Source: a virus
IMG/VR virus record: IMGVR_UViG_3300036985_003676
Span: 1-20,916 of that record
DNA: 20,916 nucleotides
Strand: one strand, 5' to 3'
In this document: positions 15,090 through 20,916 of the stretch, piece after piece
How the letters are laid out: every line of letters starts with the position of its first letter
Position numbering within the stretch: position 1 is the stretch's first letter
Notes under the pieces: model-generated
The model's database searches: none
Seen by the model: the letters and a program-made list of their open reading frames with translations, nothing else
What the model was told of the DNA's origin: nothing
Translations under genes and position numbers: made by a program

Positions 15090-15506
15090 ATGGAAAATCC
15101 AATCATCAAAATAAGTGGACAAATCATCCACATCGGACAACTTGAAGTGATGTCTGAAAAATTCAAAAAACGTGAATTTGTAATTCAAACAGAAGGAAAA
15201 TTTCCACAAGAAATTCAAGTTCAGGTCACACAAGACAGATGTGACATTCTGAACAATCTGAAACATGGTGACATCATCGATGCATCCATCAATATTCGTG
15301 GAAGGTCATGGACATCAAAAGAAGGTGTCAAAAGGTGGTTCAATTCAATTGAAGCATGGTCAATAAATTACGGAAATTCATCTGGAACATCATTTGAACA
15401 AAAAACATTCCAGCAGATGGAACAAAAAGCACCAGAACAACCAGCACAACCAGAAAAGAAATCATTGTCATCATTCATTGATGAAGCAGATGACCTTCCA
15501 TTTTAA
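15090..15506 (+). CDS. DUF3127-family OB-fold, SSB-like protein
   Basis: The start is ATG 15090 behind aaagaaaaa; an in-frame earlier start lies inside the nuclease gene. The product is 138 residues. The OB-fold core carries KISGQIIHI, EKFKKREFVIQTEGKFPQ, QVTQDRCDIL, GDIIDASINIRGRSWTSKEG and FNSIEAWSI, which match the DUF3127 family of Bacteroidota and its phages. The C-terminus is a Gln/Pro-rich linker ending in DEADDLPF, very close to the acidic DDDIPF tip that bacterial SSB uses to recruit partners. It probably coats single strands made by the neighbouring nuclease. Confidence 0.85.
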   Translation: MENPIIKISGQIIHIGQLEVMSEKFKKREFVIQTEGKFPQEIQVQVTQDRCDILNNLKHGDIIDASINIRGRSWTSKEGVKRWFNSIEAWSINYGNSSGTSFEQKTFQQMEQKAPEQPAQPEKKSLSSFIDEADDLPF

Positions 15507-15517
15507 AAACCAAAGAC

Positions 15518-15730
15518 ATGAAATCAGAAGAATTGAAAGAACTGAATGCAAATGTGAAGCAGATGATTCAGTCACACATTGACAAGAATCACATCACATT
15601 GACCGAATTTGCACGAAATGCAAAGATTCATCAGTCACATTTGTGGGAATTCATGAACACCAAAGACAAGAAGAAAGGAATGCATTCCAGCACACTTGAA
15701 AAAATTGGTGAATTCCTGAATAAAAAATAA
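15518..15730 (+). CDS. Small XRE/Cro-type helix-turn-helix regulator
   Basis: A 70-residue protein; most of it is a single helix-turn-helix domain, with ITLTEFARNAKIHQSHLWEFM as helices 2-3 and a closing SSTLEKIGEFLNKK helix. It resembles the Cro/CI-type XRE fold, in which a short protein dimerises on operator DNA. It ends the recombination operon and is followed by a strong inverted repeat (15757-15783), which may be its operator or an RNA hairpin. Without a divergent promoter or integrase nearby, a lysogeny switch is not shown. Confidence 0.75.
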   Translation: MKSEELKELNANVKQMIQSHIDKNHITLTEFARNAKIHQSHLWEFMNTKDKKKGMHSSTLEKIGEFLNKK

Positions 15731-15756
15731 TTAAAAATAAATAATCAAATCAAATC

Positions 15757-15783
15757 AGACTGGTGTGAAATGCACACCAGTCT
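15757..15783. promoter_or_regulatory. Perfect 11-bp inverted repeat, 5-nt spacer
   Basis: AGACTGGTGTG (15757-15767), AAATG, then CACACCAGTCT (15773-15783). The dyad is much more GC-rich than its surroundings and lies in the 76-nt gap between the XRE gene and the next start. On the + strand no T-run follows, so it is not a classical terminator; it may be an operator or a leader/processing hairpin. Confidence 0.7.
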
Positions 15784-15806
15784 TCACATCTTAAAAAACA
15801 GAAAAC

Positions 15807-16217
15807 ATGAATCAAAAAACAACAAATCAGTTCATCAGTCTTGCATCAAGACTTGCAAAGTATGCAATCAGAAATTCTTTTTCAATTGGACATACTGAAA
15901 TCAAACCACAAGAATCAACAATGCTTGTCAAAATCTATCTTGCAGAAAGAACAGATGACAGATGGTCAATATCTTTTCAGAATCGAATCACGTATGAATC
16001 AATTGAAGTTGCTGGATATTCAAAGAAATTCAACTATGACTGGAACTTGACACAAAAAGACTTTGATGAAATGATTGTTCAGTTGATTGAAATCACTGCA
16101 AAACTTGAATCAGAAGAAGATGGTCAAGATGAAGTATTGATTCAATACAACACCATCAAAAGTCAAATTCAAGACTTGCAGAATGAATTGTCTGAAATTT
16201 CAAAAAAACTGATATAA
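15807..16217 (+). CDS. Unknown protein with C-terminal coiled coil
   Basis: A 136-residue protein with start MNQKTTNQFISLASRLAKYAIRNS. The first ~90 residues form a mixed alpha/beta region with several aromatic residues, and the last ~30 are a heptad-like helix (IKSQIQDLQNELSEISKKLI). No signal peptide or membrane segment is seen. Its stop overlaps the next ATG (TAATG), so the two are probably coupled. It lies after the hairpin region in the accessory segment. The function is unknown. Confidence 0.6.
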   Translation: MNQKTTNQFISLASRLAKYAIRNSFSIGHTEIKPQESTMLVKIYLAERTDDRWSISFQNRITYESIEVAGYSKKFNYDWNLTQKDFDEMIVQLIEITAKLESEEDGQDEVLIQYNTIKSQIQDLQNELSEISKKLI

Positions 16218-16600
16218 TGAAAAGCAGAAACTGGACACTGGAAATCGAACACTTTCAGAATGATGAAGGATTCGGAACAATCAAGTTCAATGGAAGAACT
16301 AATTTGATGTTTCAATTTGATTTTGACATCAACACAAGGTCACATGATGGAAATGGAAGGTTTGATGACATTGATGTCAAACTGCATTCATTTGAATTCG
16401 ATGATCAAAGGAATCACAAGGTTCAAATCAATCAAAGAAACACCACATTCATTTGCAATCTGATTGAAGAAATCATCAATGATGATGTCACTGCATTCGG
16501 TTTTGATTTTGATGACCATGATGAACTGATATTCGATGAAGAACCGACAATCTGGTCAACAATGTATTCTGGTCATCCATCACGTGTTCGTGACCTTTGA
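16217..16600 (+). CDS. Unknown acidic protein
   Basis: A 127-residue protein, acidic, with repeated Phe-Asp combinations (MFQFDFDIN, FEFDDQRN, FGFDFDDHDEL). Strongly acidic small phage proteins are sometimes DNA mimics that block host DNA-binding enzymes, but no evidence here goes beyond composition. It is coupled to the upstream gene by TAATG. Its TGA stop starts the string TGAAAATAAGTCACTAACTTTG, a promoter-like element. Confidence 0.58.
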   Translation: MKSRNWTLEIEHFQNDEGFGTIKFNGRTNLMFQFDFDINTRSHDGNGRFDDIDVKLHSFEFDDQRNHKVQINQRNTTFICNLIEEIINDDVTAFGFDFDDHDELIFDEEPTIWSTMYSGHPSRVRDL

Positions 16601-16611
16601 AAATAAGTCAC

Positions 16612-16619
16612 TAACTTTG
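16612..16619 (+). promoter_or_regulatory. ACTAACTTTG-class promoter box before a run of small genes
   Basis: TAACTTTG matches TAnnTTTG. The surrounding 29 nt from the upstream stop codon (TGAAAATAAGTCACTAACTTTG plus an A-tract) nearly match the element at 6870-6897, with one inserted and one changed base. The predicted start is near 16626, about 6 nt before ATG 16632. Confidence 0.6.
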
Positions 16620-16631
16620 AAAAAAAAGATA

Positions 16632-16814
16632 ATGGAAAAAGCAGAAAATACAAAGAAGAACATCGTGAAAATCGGTGTTCTTTTTCCAGACCATGATTTT
16701 GTTCTGGTCAATGGAATAAGCAAACGAATTGACAAGGAAAAGGAAATTGAACTTCCAGAAGATATGGAAGGATTCATTATTGAAATTCCATACATTGAAG
16801 ATGAAAAATCATGA
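16632..16814 (+). CDS. Small acidic protein, function unknown
   Basis: A 60-residue protein. The start is ATG 16632, directly after the promoter-like box; an earlier in-frame ATG lies inside the upstream gene. It is beta-rich (IVKIGVLFPDHDFVLVNG) with an acidic C-terminus. It heads a chain of four genes joined by 4-nt ATGA overlaps. No family is recognised. Confidence 0.58.
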   Translation: MEKAENTKKNIVKIGVLFPDHDFVLVNGISKRIDKEKEIELPEDMEGFIIEIPYIEDEKS

Positions 16815-16888
16815 AAAAAGCACTTGAAAAGGTTTCAGACATCATTTTTTTAATAGTTTTATCAATTTTATATAAAAATTTAGAATGA
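16811..16888 (+). CDS. 25-residue putative membrane microprotein
   Basis: The ATG overlaps the upstream TGA, and the product MKKALEKVSDIIFLIVLSIL then YKNLE is an amphipathic N-terminus plus a hydrophobic helix. Its stop overlaps the next ATG (ATGA). Its length, overlaps and helix suggest a genuine small membrane peptide, but very short genes carry a real risk of chance. Confidence 0.42.
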   Translation: MKKALEKVSDIIFLIVLSILYKNLE

Positions 16889-16977
16889 AAACAATCATCA
16901 GATGGTGGAAATTGATGTCATTCGTGACATCTGAAACACAAAAATGCAGAAACAATGGATTCGGTTCACATCAATGA
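16885..16977 (+). CDS. 30-residue microprotein, function unknown
   Basis: The product begins MKTIIRWWKLMSFVTSETQK. The gene is joined by ATGA overlaps on both sides. It is basic, with a double Trp near the N-terminus. No family is recognised; only the overlap pattern and the shared codon style support it. Confidence 0.38.
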   Translation: MKTIIRWWKLMSFVTSETQKCRNNGFGSHQ

Positions 16978-17006
16978 AGAAAATGTCGCAAATCGAAGAT
17001 AAATGA
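16974..17006 (+). CDS. 10-codon minigene linking two ATGA overlaps
   Basis: ATG 16974 to TGA 17006 encodes MKKMSQIEDK. Its start overlaps the preceding stop and its stop overlaps the ATG at 17003. It may serve only as a translational bridge to carry ribosomes to the next gene. It could be chance. Confidence 0.28.
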   Translation: MKKMSQIEDK

Positions 17007-17293
17007 AAATAATCAGATGCAAAATTGAATTTGACAATGGATTTCCAACTGAAAGAACCATCAAATGTTTGATGTCAGGTTATGGAATCGATTTTGAAGC
17101 AATTACATTCAGTGATGAATTCGGTCTTCAAGACAAATGTGAAATCTTCTGGAAAGAAGAAACAATCAAACAAAATATGTCCACATTCAGAAAGTTCCTT
17201 GAATTCAATGACATTCCATTGAAGAAGTTCAAATTGCATGGTCAAATTCATTCCATTACATTCAAACAAAAAGATTTTGTAACTTTGCAATGA
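17003..17293 (+). CDS. Unknown protein at the end of the overlap chain
   Basis: A 96-residue protein of mixed alpha/beta character with a Lys-rich C-terminal part. It has no signal, membrane segment or recognised motif. It starts in an ATGA overlap. Its final codons contain a promoter-like GTAACTTTGCAA (17279-17290) just before a terminator-like hairpin. Confidence 0.58.
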   Translation: MKIIRCKIEFDNGFPTERTIKCLMSGYGIDFEAITFSDEFGLQDKCEIFWKEETIKQNMSTFRKFLEFNDIPLKKFKLHGQIHSITFKQKDFVTLQ

Positions 17294-17305
17294 TTGATTG
17301 TTTTG

Positions 17306-17360
17306 AAATGGTGGTGCATCTTCGATTTTCTGTTTTGGTTTGGTGCATCATCATTTTTTT
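17306..17360 (+). terminator. Intrinsic-type terminator after the small-gene cluster
   Basis: AAATGGTGGTGCATC (17306-17320) pairs with GGTGCATCATCATTT (17342-17356) through 15 positions, with three G-U wobbles, and is followed by T residues to 17360. The loop is about 21 nt. The two arms also share the direct repeat GGTGCATC. It lies 13 nt after the preceding stop. Confidence 0.6.
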
Positions 17361-17377
17361 AACTTAAAAACAAAAAC

Positions 17378-17605
17378 ATGAACAAAAACGAAATTTTCAA
17401 ATTCATCATCGGTGTCATTTTAACACCAATACTTCTTGCAATTTACTTTGTTGACAGACAATTGCTGGTCATTTTACCACATTTGCAGTTGATGACCATC
17501 AGAAAGTGGTTTGAAAAGGTGGACAACATCATTCAATCATCAGTCAGAATTGTTGCAATCATTGCAATTGTTCTTCTGGTGAAGTTCTTTTTCTGGTTGT
17601 TCTGA
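17378..17605 (+). CDS. Small two-helix membrane protein
   Basis: A 75-residue protein with hydrophobic helices at about 8-24 and 56-75 and a basic connecting loop. Its stop overlaps the next ATG (TGATG). It is the first gene after the terminator-like hairpin, with an A-rich leader. It might be a second holin-like or superinfection-exclusion protein, but nothing specific shows this. Confidence 0.62.
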   Translation: MNKNEIFKFIIGVILTPILLAIYFVDRQLLVILPHLQLMTIRKWFEKVDNIIQSSVRIVAIIAIVLLVKFFFWLF

Positions 17606-17856
17606 TGTTCTTTCCAGATATGCACGAACATGAAGAAGATTCATTCGAATCAAGAATCAGAAATTCAGAAACCATGTCATCAGAATTCGATTGTTGCATT
17701 CTTGGTCAATCAAAAGATGGTCATGACATCTATTCATGGAAAAAGATGTTGAAAGTGGTCATGTCATTTGGTCTTGATGAATACGAATCAGAAGACTTCT
17801 TGTTCAGGACATCAATGTGTTTTGCAGATGACATCATCATCATGATGGACAACTAA
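17605..17856 (+). CDS. Unknown acidic protein before terS
   Basis: An 83-residue protein starting in the TGATG overlap (ATG 17605; ATG 17620 is an alternative). It has many Asp, Glu and Met residues and three Cys, with no membrane segment. No family is recognised. The stop lies inside a set of TAATCA half-sites that precede terS. Confidence 0.58.
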   Translation: MFFPDMHEHEEDSFESRIRNSETMSSEFDCCILGQSKDGHDIYSWKKMLKVVMSFGLDEYESEDFLFRTSMCFADDIIIMMDN

Positions 17857-17881
17857 TCAATAAATGATTAAAAACTAATCA
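17854..17881. promoter_or_regulatory. Three alternating TAATCA half-sites with 11-bp spacing upstream of terS
   Basis: TAATCA (17854-17859), its complement TGATTA (17865-17870) and TAATCA again (17876-17881) start exactly 11 bp apart, so they face the same side of the helix. They lie immediately before ATG 17883. The region is AT-rich and TAATCA occurs in other leaders, so it may be chance. Confidence 0.35.
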
Positions 17882-17882
17882 A

Positions 17883-18269
17883 ATGAATCAAGACAATATC
17901 GACAATTATAAAAAACAAATGATTGAAGCACTGCATCATTCCAATGGTGTTGTGACAACTGCAATTCAATCAGTCAAAATTCATCGGTCAACATTTTACA
18001 ACTGGATGAAAGATGATGAAGCATTCAAGCAAGAAGTGGATGACATACGTGAATCTGCACTTGATTTTGTTGAATCAAAGATGTTCGAAAGGATTGAAAA
18101 TGGTTCAGACACCATGATAATCTTCTTTTTAAAGACACAAGGCAAGAAACGTGGATATATCGAAAGGACACAACTGGATGTTCACAACACTGCACCAGAC
18201 TTTTCTGGTCTTTCAACTGATGACATCATCAATCTTTTGAATGAAAATGACACAAATTCAATCGAATAA
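17883..18269 (+). CDS. terS: Terminase small subunit
   Basis: A 128-residue protein. Residues about 8-45 form a helix-turn-helix of the terminase-small-subunit type (VVTTAIQSVKIHRSTFYNWM), followed by a conserved-looking DEAFKQEVDDIRESALDFVES helix and a FLKTQGKKRGYIER turn. These features are typical of TerS proteins that recognise the packaging site on the concatemer and present it to TerL. The length is typical. The C-terminus overlaps terL by 29 nt in another frame, which fixes the partnership. The packaging type (cos or headful) cannot be read from this gene. Confidence 0.87.
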   Translation: MNQDNIDNYKKQMIEALHHSNGVVTTAIQSVKIHRSTFYNWMKDDEAFKQEVDDIRESALDFVESKMFERIENGSDTMIIFFLKTQGKKRGYIERTQLDVHNTAPDFSGLSTDDIINLLNENDTNSIE

Positions 18270-19641
18270 GTCAATTCAGTTGAAGGAATTGTTGAAGTTT
18301 GAACTTTGCAAAAGACAATTCTGGATGTTCTGTCTGCACTATGACAGACAATTCTTCATGCAAAGACCTTTCTTGAAGGAAATTGCAGATGCATTTCAGG
18401 AAATCGAAGAAAGAACCATCACATCATTGTCAGTAAGTCTTCCACCACGTGCTGGAAAATCTTATATCACATCATTGTTTTGTGCATGGACAATTGGAAG
18501 GAATCCAGATCAGTCTGTCATGCGTAACACTTGCACTGCAACACTATTCTTGAAATTCAGTTACGATGTCAGAACAATTGTCAAATCAGAAAAATTCAAG
18601 CAGATATTCACCGATGTGGTCTTGTCTGATGACAAATCAAATCTTCAAGGATGGAACACCAACAAGACAAAACAAGTTGCATACTTTGGTGCTGGTGTTG
18701 GTGGAACAATCATCGGATTCGGTGCATCAAATGTTGCAATCACTGATGATTTGTATCGTGGAATTGAAGATGCATTAAGTGATACCATCAATGACAGAAT
18801 CAATTCATGGAAGGAATCAACACATGATTCACGTTTTGAACGTGGTTGTGCAAGGATTGACATTGGAACACGATGGTCATTGAATGATGTCATTGGAAAG
18901 AATATCGAATCAAATTCATATCAAAAGACCATCATGGTCAAAGCACTGGATGACAATGACCAGTCATTTTGTGAATCAGTCATGTCAACTGATGAATATC
19001 TTGACAAACGAAAGAAGACTGCAAATGAAATTTGGTGTGCAGAGTACCAGCAAGAACCAGTTGACATTGCTGGAAGGACATTCACTGACATCAGAAGCAT
19101 TTCAAAAGAAGAATTTGAAGACATTTCGAAAGGAAAAGATGAACAAGGAAATCCAATTTCATTGATTGAAGGTTGCATCGGATATGTCGATGTTGCAGAT
19201 GCTGGAATTGATTACACTGCACTTGCAATTTGTGCAGTCATCAAGAATGATTTGTTCATTGTTGACTATGTTTTTTCACGTGACAACACTGATGTGACCA
19301 TTCCATTGATTGCAGACAAATTGAACCAGTGGAATGTCAATTATTGTCGTGTTGAATCAAACAATGTCGGTGCAATGTTTGGAAGGAATCTTCAAAAAGA
19401 AACGAAATCACGAATCCTTCTGGTTCACAATTCAGTCAACAAGATGACCAGAATCATGATGCAGTCAGCATTCATTCAAAATCGGTTCATTTTCGTGAAA
19501 ACTGGTGACCAAAATCAAGAACTTTTTATTCAAAATCTTCTTTCATTTACCAAAGAAGGAAGGAACAAAAACGATGATGCACCAGATTGTTGTGCTGGTC
19601 TTTCAATATTTGTTCAATCAATGTTCAAAAATCTTCACTAA
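18241..19641 (+). CDS. terL: Terminase large subunit (packaging ATPase-nuclease)
   Basis: A 466-residue protein of typical TerL length. In the ATPase domain, Walker A is LPPRAGKS (67-74), and the Walker B strand is NVAITDD with D169-D170, where D takes the usual E place. In the RNase H-like nuclease domain, the acidic residues are D317 in YVDVADAG, E372 in RVESNNVG, and D445/D449 in DDAPDCCAG. It cuts concatemeric DNA and drives it into the prohead through the portal, whose gene follows. It contains the only GAG triplet I could find in the window (19042-19044). The start at 18241 (MKMTQIQSNK) lies within terS. Confidence 0.95.
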   Translation: MKMTQIQSNKSIQLKELLKFELCKRQFWMFCLHYDRQFFMQRPFLKEIADAFQEIEERTITSLSVSLPPRAGKSYITSLFCAWTIGRNPDQSVMRNTCTATLFLKFSYDVRTIVKSEKFKQIFTDVVLSDDKSNLQGWNTNKTKQVAYFGAGVGGTIIGFGASNVAITDDLYRGIEDALSDTINDRINSWKESTHDSRFERGCARIDIGTRWSLNDVIGKNIESNSYQKTIMVKALDDNDQSFCESVMSTDEYLDKRKKTANEIWCAEYQQEPVDIAGRTFTDIRSISKEEFEDISKGKDEQGNPISLIEGCIGYVDVADAGIDYTALAICAVIKNDLFIVDYVFSRDNTDVTIPLIADKLNQWNVNYCRVESNNVGAMFGRNLQKETKSRILLVHNSVNKMTRIMMQSAFIQNRFIFVKTGDQNQELFIQNLLSFTKEGRNKNDDAPDCCAGLSIFVQSMFKNLH

Positions 19642-19646
19642 CTTTG
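19639..19646 (+). promoter_or_regulatory. ACTAACTTTG-class promoter box before the portal gene
   Basis: TAACTTTG fits the Bacteroidota -7 consensus. It overlaps the terL stop (TAA 19639-19641) and is part of CACTAACTTTGTAAA, which recurs before the next gene. The predicted start is near 19653, giving a leader of about 16 nt to ATG 19669. A TTTG at 19609-19612 is slightly too far upstream for a standard -33 box. Confidence 0.6.
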
Positions 19647-19668
19647 TAAAAATCAAAAAGAAAAAAAT

Positions 19669-20871
19669 ATGAATCTGAACTTTTTTGATGCATTTTTCGG
19701 TTTCGGTAACAATGCAGACAATCGAATCATCAATGACATGAATCGAATCTTTCCTTTTGTAAACCAAATTTGGGGTGTAAAGGAAGCCGTTTGGATTGAC
19801 ACCAATGACTGGTGGAAATTATATCTGGAAATTCCTGAACTTCGAATGGTCATTGACAGACGTGCATCAATGATGTCATCAAACAAACCATGTCTTGTTG
19901 ATGCAGATGGAAATGAAGTCACAAATCATTGGTTCAATGATGTCCTGAACAAACCGAATCCAGTTCAGTCATGGTCTGATCTTGTTTATTCATTATCAGT
20001 TCAAGATGCATTGTATTCAAATTCATTCATTTATGCACCAAAAAGGTCATTTGACATCAGAAATTTGTTTGTTCCACTTCCATCAAACAAGATTCAAATC
20101 AATCTTTCAGGAAAGAAATTGAAGCAGATGGAACAAGAAGGTCTGATTGATTCATTCGTATTCCAATACGATGACAAGAACACTGAAAAAATTGAATTTG
20201 ATGACTTGATTTATCTGATGACAAATGATGGAATGAACATTGTCAAACCAGTTTCAAGAATGGAATCATTGAAATTTCCATTGTCAAACATCAAAGCATC
20301 CTATCACAAACGAAATGTTCTTCTGGAAAATATCGGTGCAATTGGTATTCTTTCGACACAAAACAATGATGTCGGTGGTGCAATTCCTATGACACCAGAA
20401 GAAAAGAAACAGATTCAACGTGACTGGTTCAGAAGACAGAAGGATGAATTGATAATCACTGAAAGTCAAGTTGACTGGAAGCCAATGTCATTTCCGACAA
20501 AAGATTTGATGTTGTTCGAAGAATTAACTGCAGACAAGATTGCAATCATTGACACGTTTGGAATGTCTTTGAACATCTTTTCAAGTGAAAAAGGTGCAAC
20601 ATTCACGAATGTTCGTGATTCAATCAGAATGTGTTATCAAGACACCATCATTCCAGAAACACAACAAATGTACGATGCAATCGGTCAACAAATTGGATTG
20701 ACTGATGAAGGATTGAAATTGATTGCAGAATTTGACCATCTTCCAGTGATGCAAGATGATGAAGTTGCAATTGCAACAACCATGAAGTTCAAAGCAGAAA
20801 CACTTGAAAAATTGAAAGTTCTTGGAATTGACATGACATCAGATGAAATGAAGACACTTCTTGGAATATAA
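19669..20871 (+). CDS. Portal protein (HK97-like)
   Basis: A 400-residue protein, the usual size for phage portals of this type, placed directly after terL. It shows a portal-like order: an N-terminal strand-helix part, PELRMVIDRRASMMSSNKPCLV, then the WFNDVLNKPNPVQSWSDLVYSL helix common to HK97-type portals, a central IKASYHKRNVLLENIGAIGIL helix, and a long C-terminal helical region ending with EVAIATTMKFKAETLEKLKVLG. It should form the dodecameric channel at the capsid vertex that binds TerL. The promoter-like box upstream suggests it opens the head-gene operon. Confidence 0.87.
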   Translation: MNLNFFDAFFGFGNNADNRIINDMNRIFPFVNQIWGVKEAVWIDTNDWWKLYLEIPELRMVIDRRASMMSSNKPCLVDADGNEVTNHWFNDVLNKPNPVQSWSDLVYSLSVQDALYSNSFIYAPKRSFDIRNLFVPLPSNKIQINLSGKKLKQMEQEGLIDSFVFQYDDKNTEKIEFDDLIYLMTNDGMNIVKPVSRMESLKFPLSNIKASYHKRNVLLENIGAIGILSTQNNDVGGAIPMTPEEKKQIQRDWFRRQKDELIITESQVDWKPMSFPTKDLMLFEELTADKIAIIDTFGMSLNIFSSEKGATFTNVRDSIRMCYQDTIIPETQQMYDAIGQQIGLTDEGLKLIAEFDHLPVMQDDEVAIATTMKFKAETLEKLKVLGIDMTSDEMKTLLGI

Positions 20872-20879
20872 AAAAACAC

Positions 20880-20887
20880 TAACTTTG
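20880..20887 (+). promoter_or_regulatory. ACTAACTTTG-class promoter box before the next gene
   Basis: TAACTTTG in CACTAACTTTGTAAA, 8 nt after the portal stop. TTG at 20861-20863 lies 16 nt upstream and may serve as the -33 element. The predicted start falls at about 20894, at or next to ATG 20893, so the transcript could be leaderless. Confidence 0.6.
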
Positions 20888-20892
20888 TAAAC

Positions 20893-20916
20893 ATGAAAGA
20901 AAATCAACTTTATTCA
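20893..20916 (+). CDS. Start of a gene cut by the window edge
   Basis: ATG 20893 with the first residues MKENQLYS, 21 nt after the portal stop and preceded by a promoter-like box and an A-rich leader. The position after the portal suggests a head maturation protease, scaffold or capsid gene, but eight residues cannot show this. Confidence 0.5.

Noticed and set aside
15518-15806. Lysogeny switch (CI/Cro region)
   Set aside because: Only one small XRE gene is present, with no divergent partner, no integrase and no attachment site in the window.
17311-17349. Direct repeats GGTGCATC as an attachment-site core
   Set aside because: They are only 8-9 nt long and are better explained as the two arms of the G-U tolerant terminator hairpin.

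Overview
The window looks like about half or more of a tailed-phage (siphovirus-type) genome infecting a member of the Bacteroidota. The DNA is AT-rich and every supportable gene is on the + strand. Starts are preceded by A-rich leaders rather than Shine-Dalgarno sequences, and the intergenic promoters carry the Bacteroidota -7 signature TAnnTTTG. The set of gene families (DUF3127-type SSB, NinG, ERF annealase, DUF6291-type replication protein) fits a phage or prophage of this phylum. I see no integrase, tRNA, rRNA, CRISPR array or insertion sequence.

Layout. (1) 1-6872, tail and host recognition: the end of a tape-measure protein, a large tail-tip protein with a membrane-like segment, a small coiled-coil protein, a large distal tail protein ending in short repeats, a C1q/TNF-like jelly-roll protein and a Trp/Cys-rich protein with a duplicated ~105-residue module. 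(2) 6905-8592, a promoter-led cassette: an unknown protein, a holin-like three-helix protein, a signal-plus-anchor protein with spanin-like topology, and a candidate lytic enzyme with a YkuD-like His...SxGC motif, closed by an intrinsic terminator. (3) 8752-12384, the first early/replication operon: small unknown genes, a DUF6291-type replication protein, a DnaB-family helicase and NinG. (4) 12453-15730, the second early operon: unknown and DNA-binding genes, then an ERF annealase, a PD-(D/E)XK (YqaJ-like) nuclease, a DUF3127 SSB-like protein and an XRE-type regulator. (5) 15807-17856, small accessory genes, several linked by 4-nt ATGA overlaps, including very small ones of 25, 30 and 10 codons. 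(6) 17883-end, packaging: TerS, TerL, portal and the first codons of the next gene.

How it fits together. Regions 3 and 4 open with nearly identical promoters (T9C, 10-11 nt, an identical 18-nt box, 2 nt, TATnTTTG), and a related weaker site precedes the replication protein. The accessory, packaging/portal and lysis segments instead use a second class built around ACTAACTTTG. This suggests two promoter classes that could time early and late expression, which is inference.

The strongest feature not tied to a gene is compositional. The trinucleotide GAG and its complement CTC are almost absent (by eye one GAG and three CTC on the + strand in 20.9 kb). Codon choice appears to shift with the following base to avoid it. 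Other points of interest are the spanin-like and YkuD-like lysis candidates, half-sites spaced by 11 bp just before terS, a possible short terminated RNA near 17.3 kb, and an 11-bp perfect hairpin after the XRE gene.
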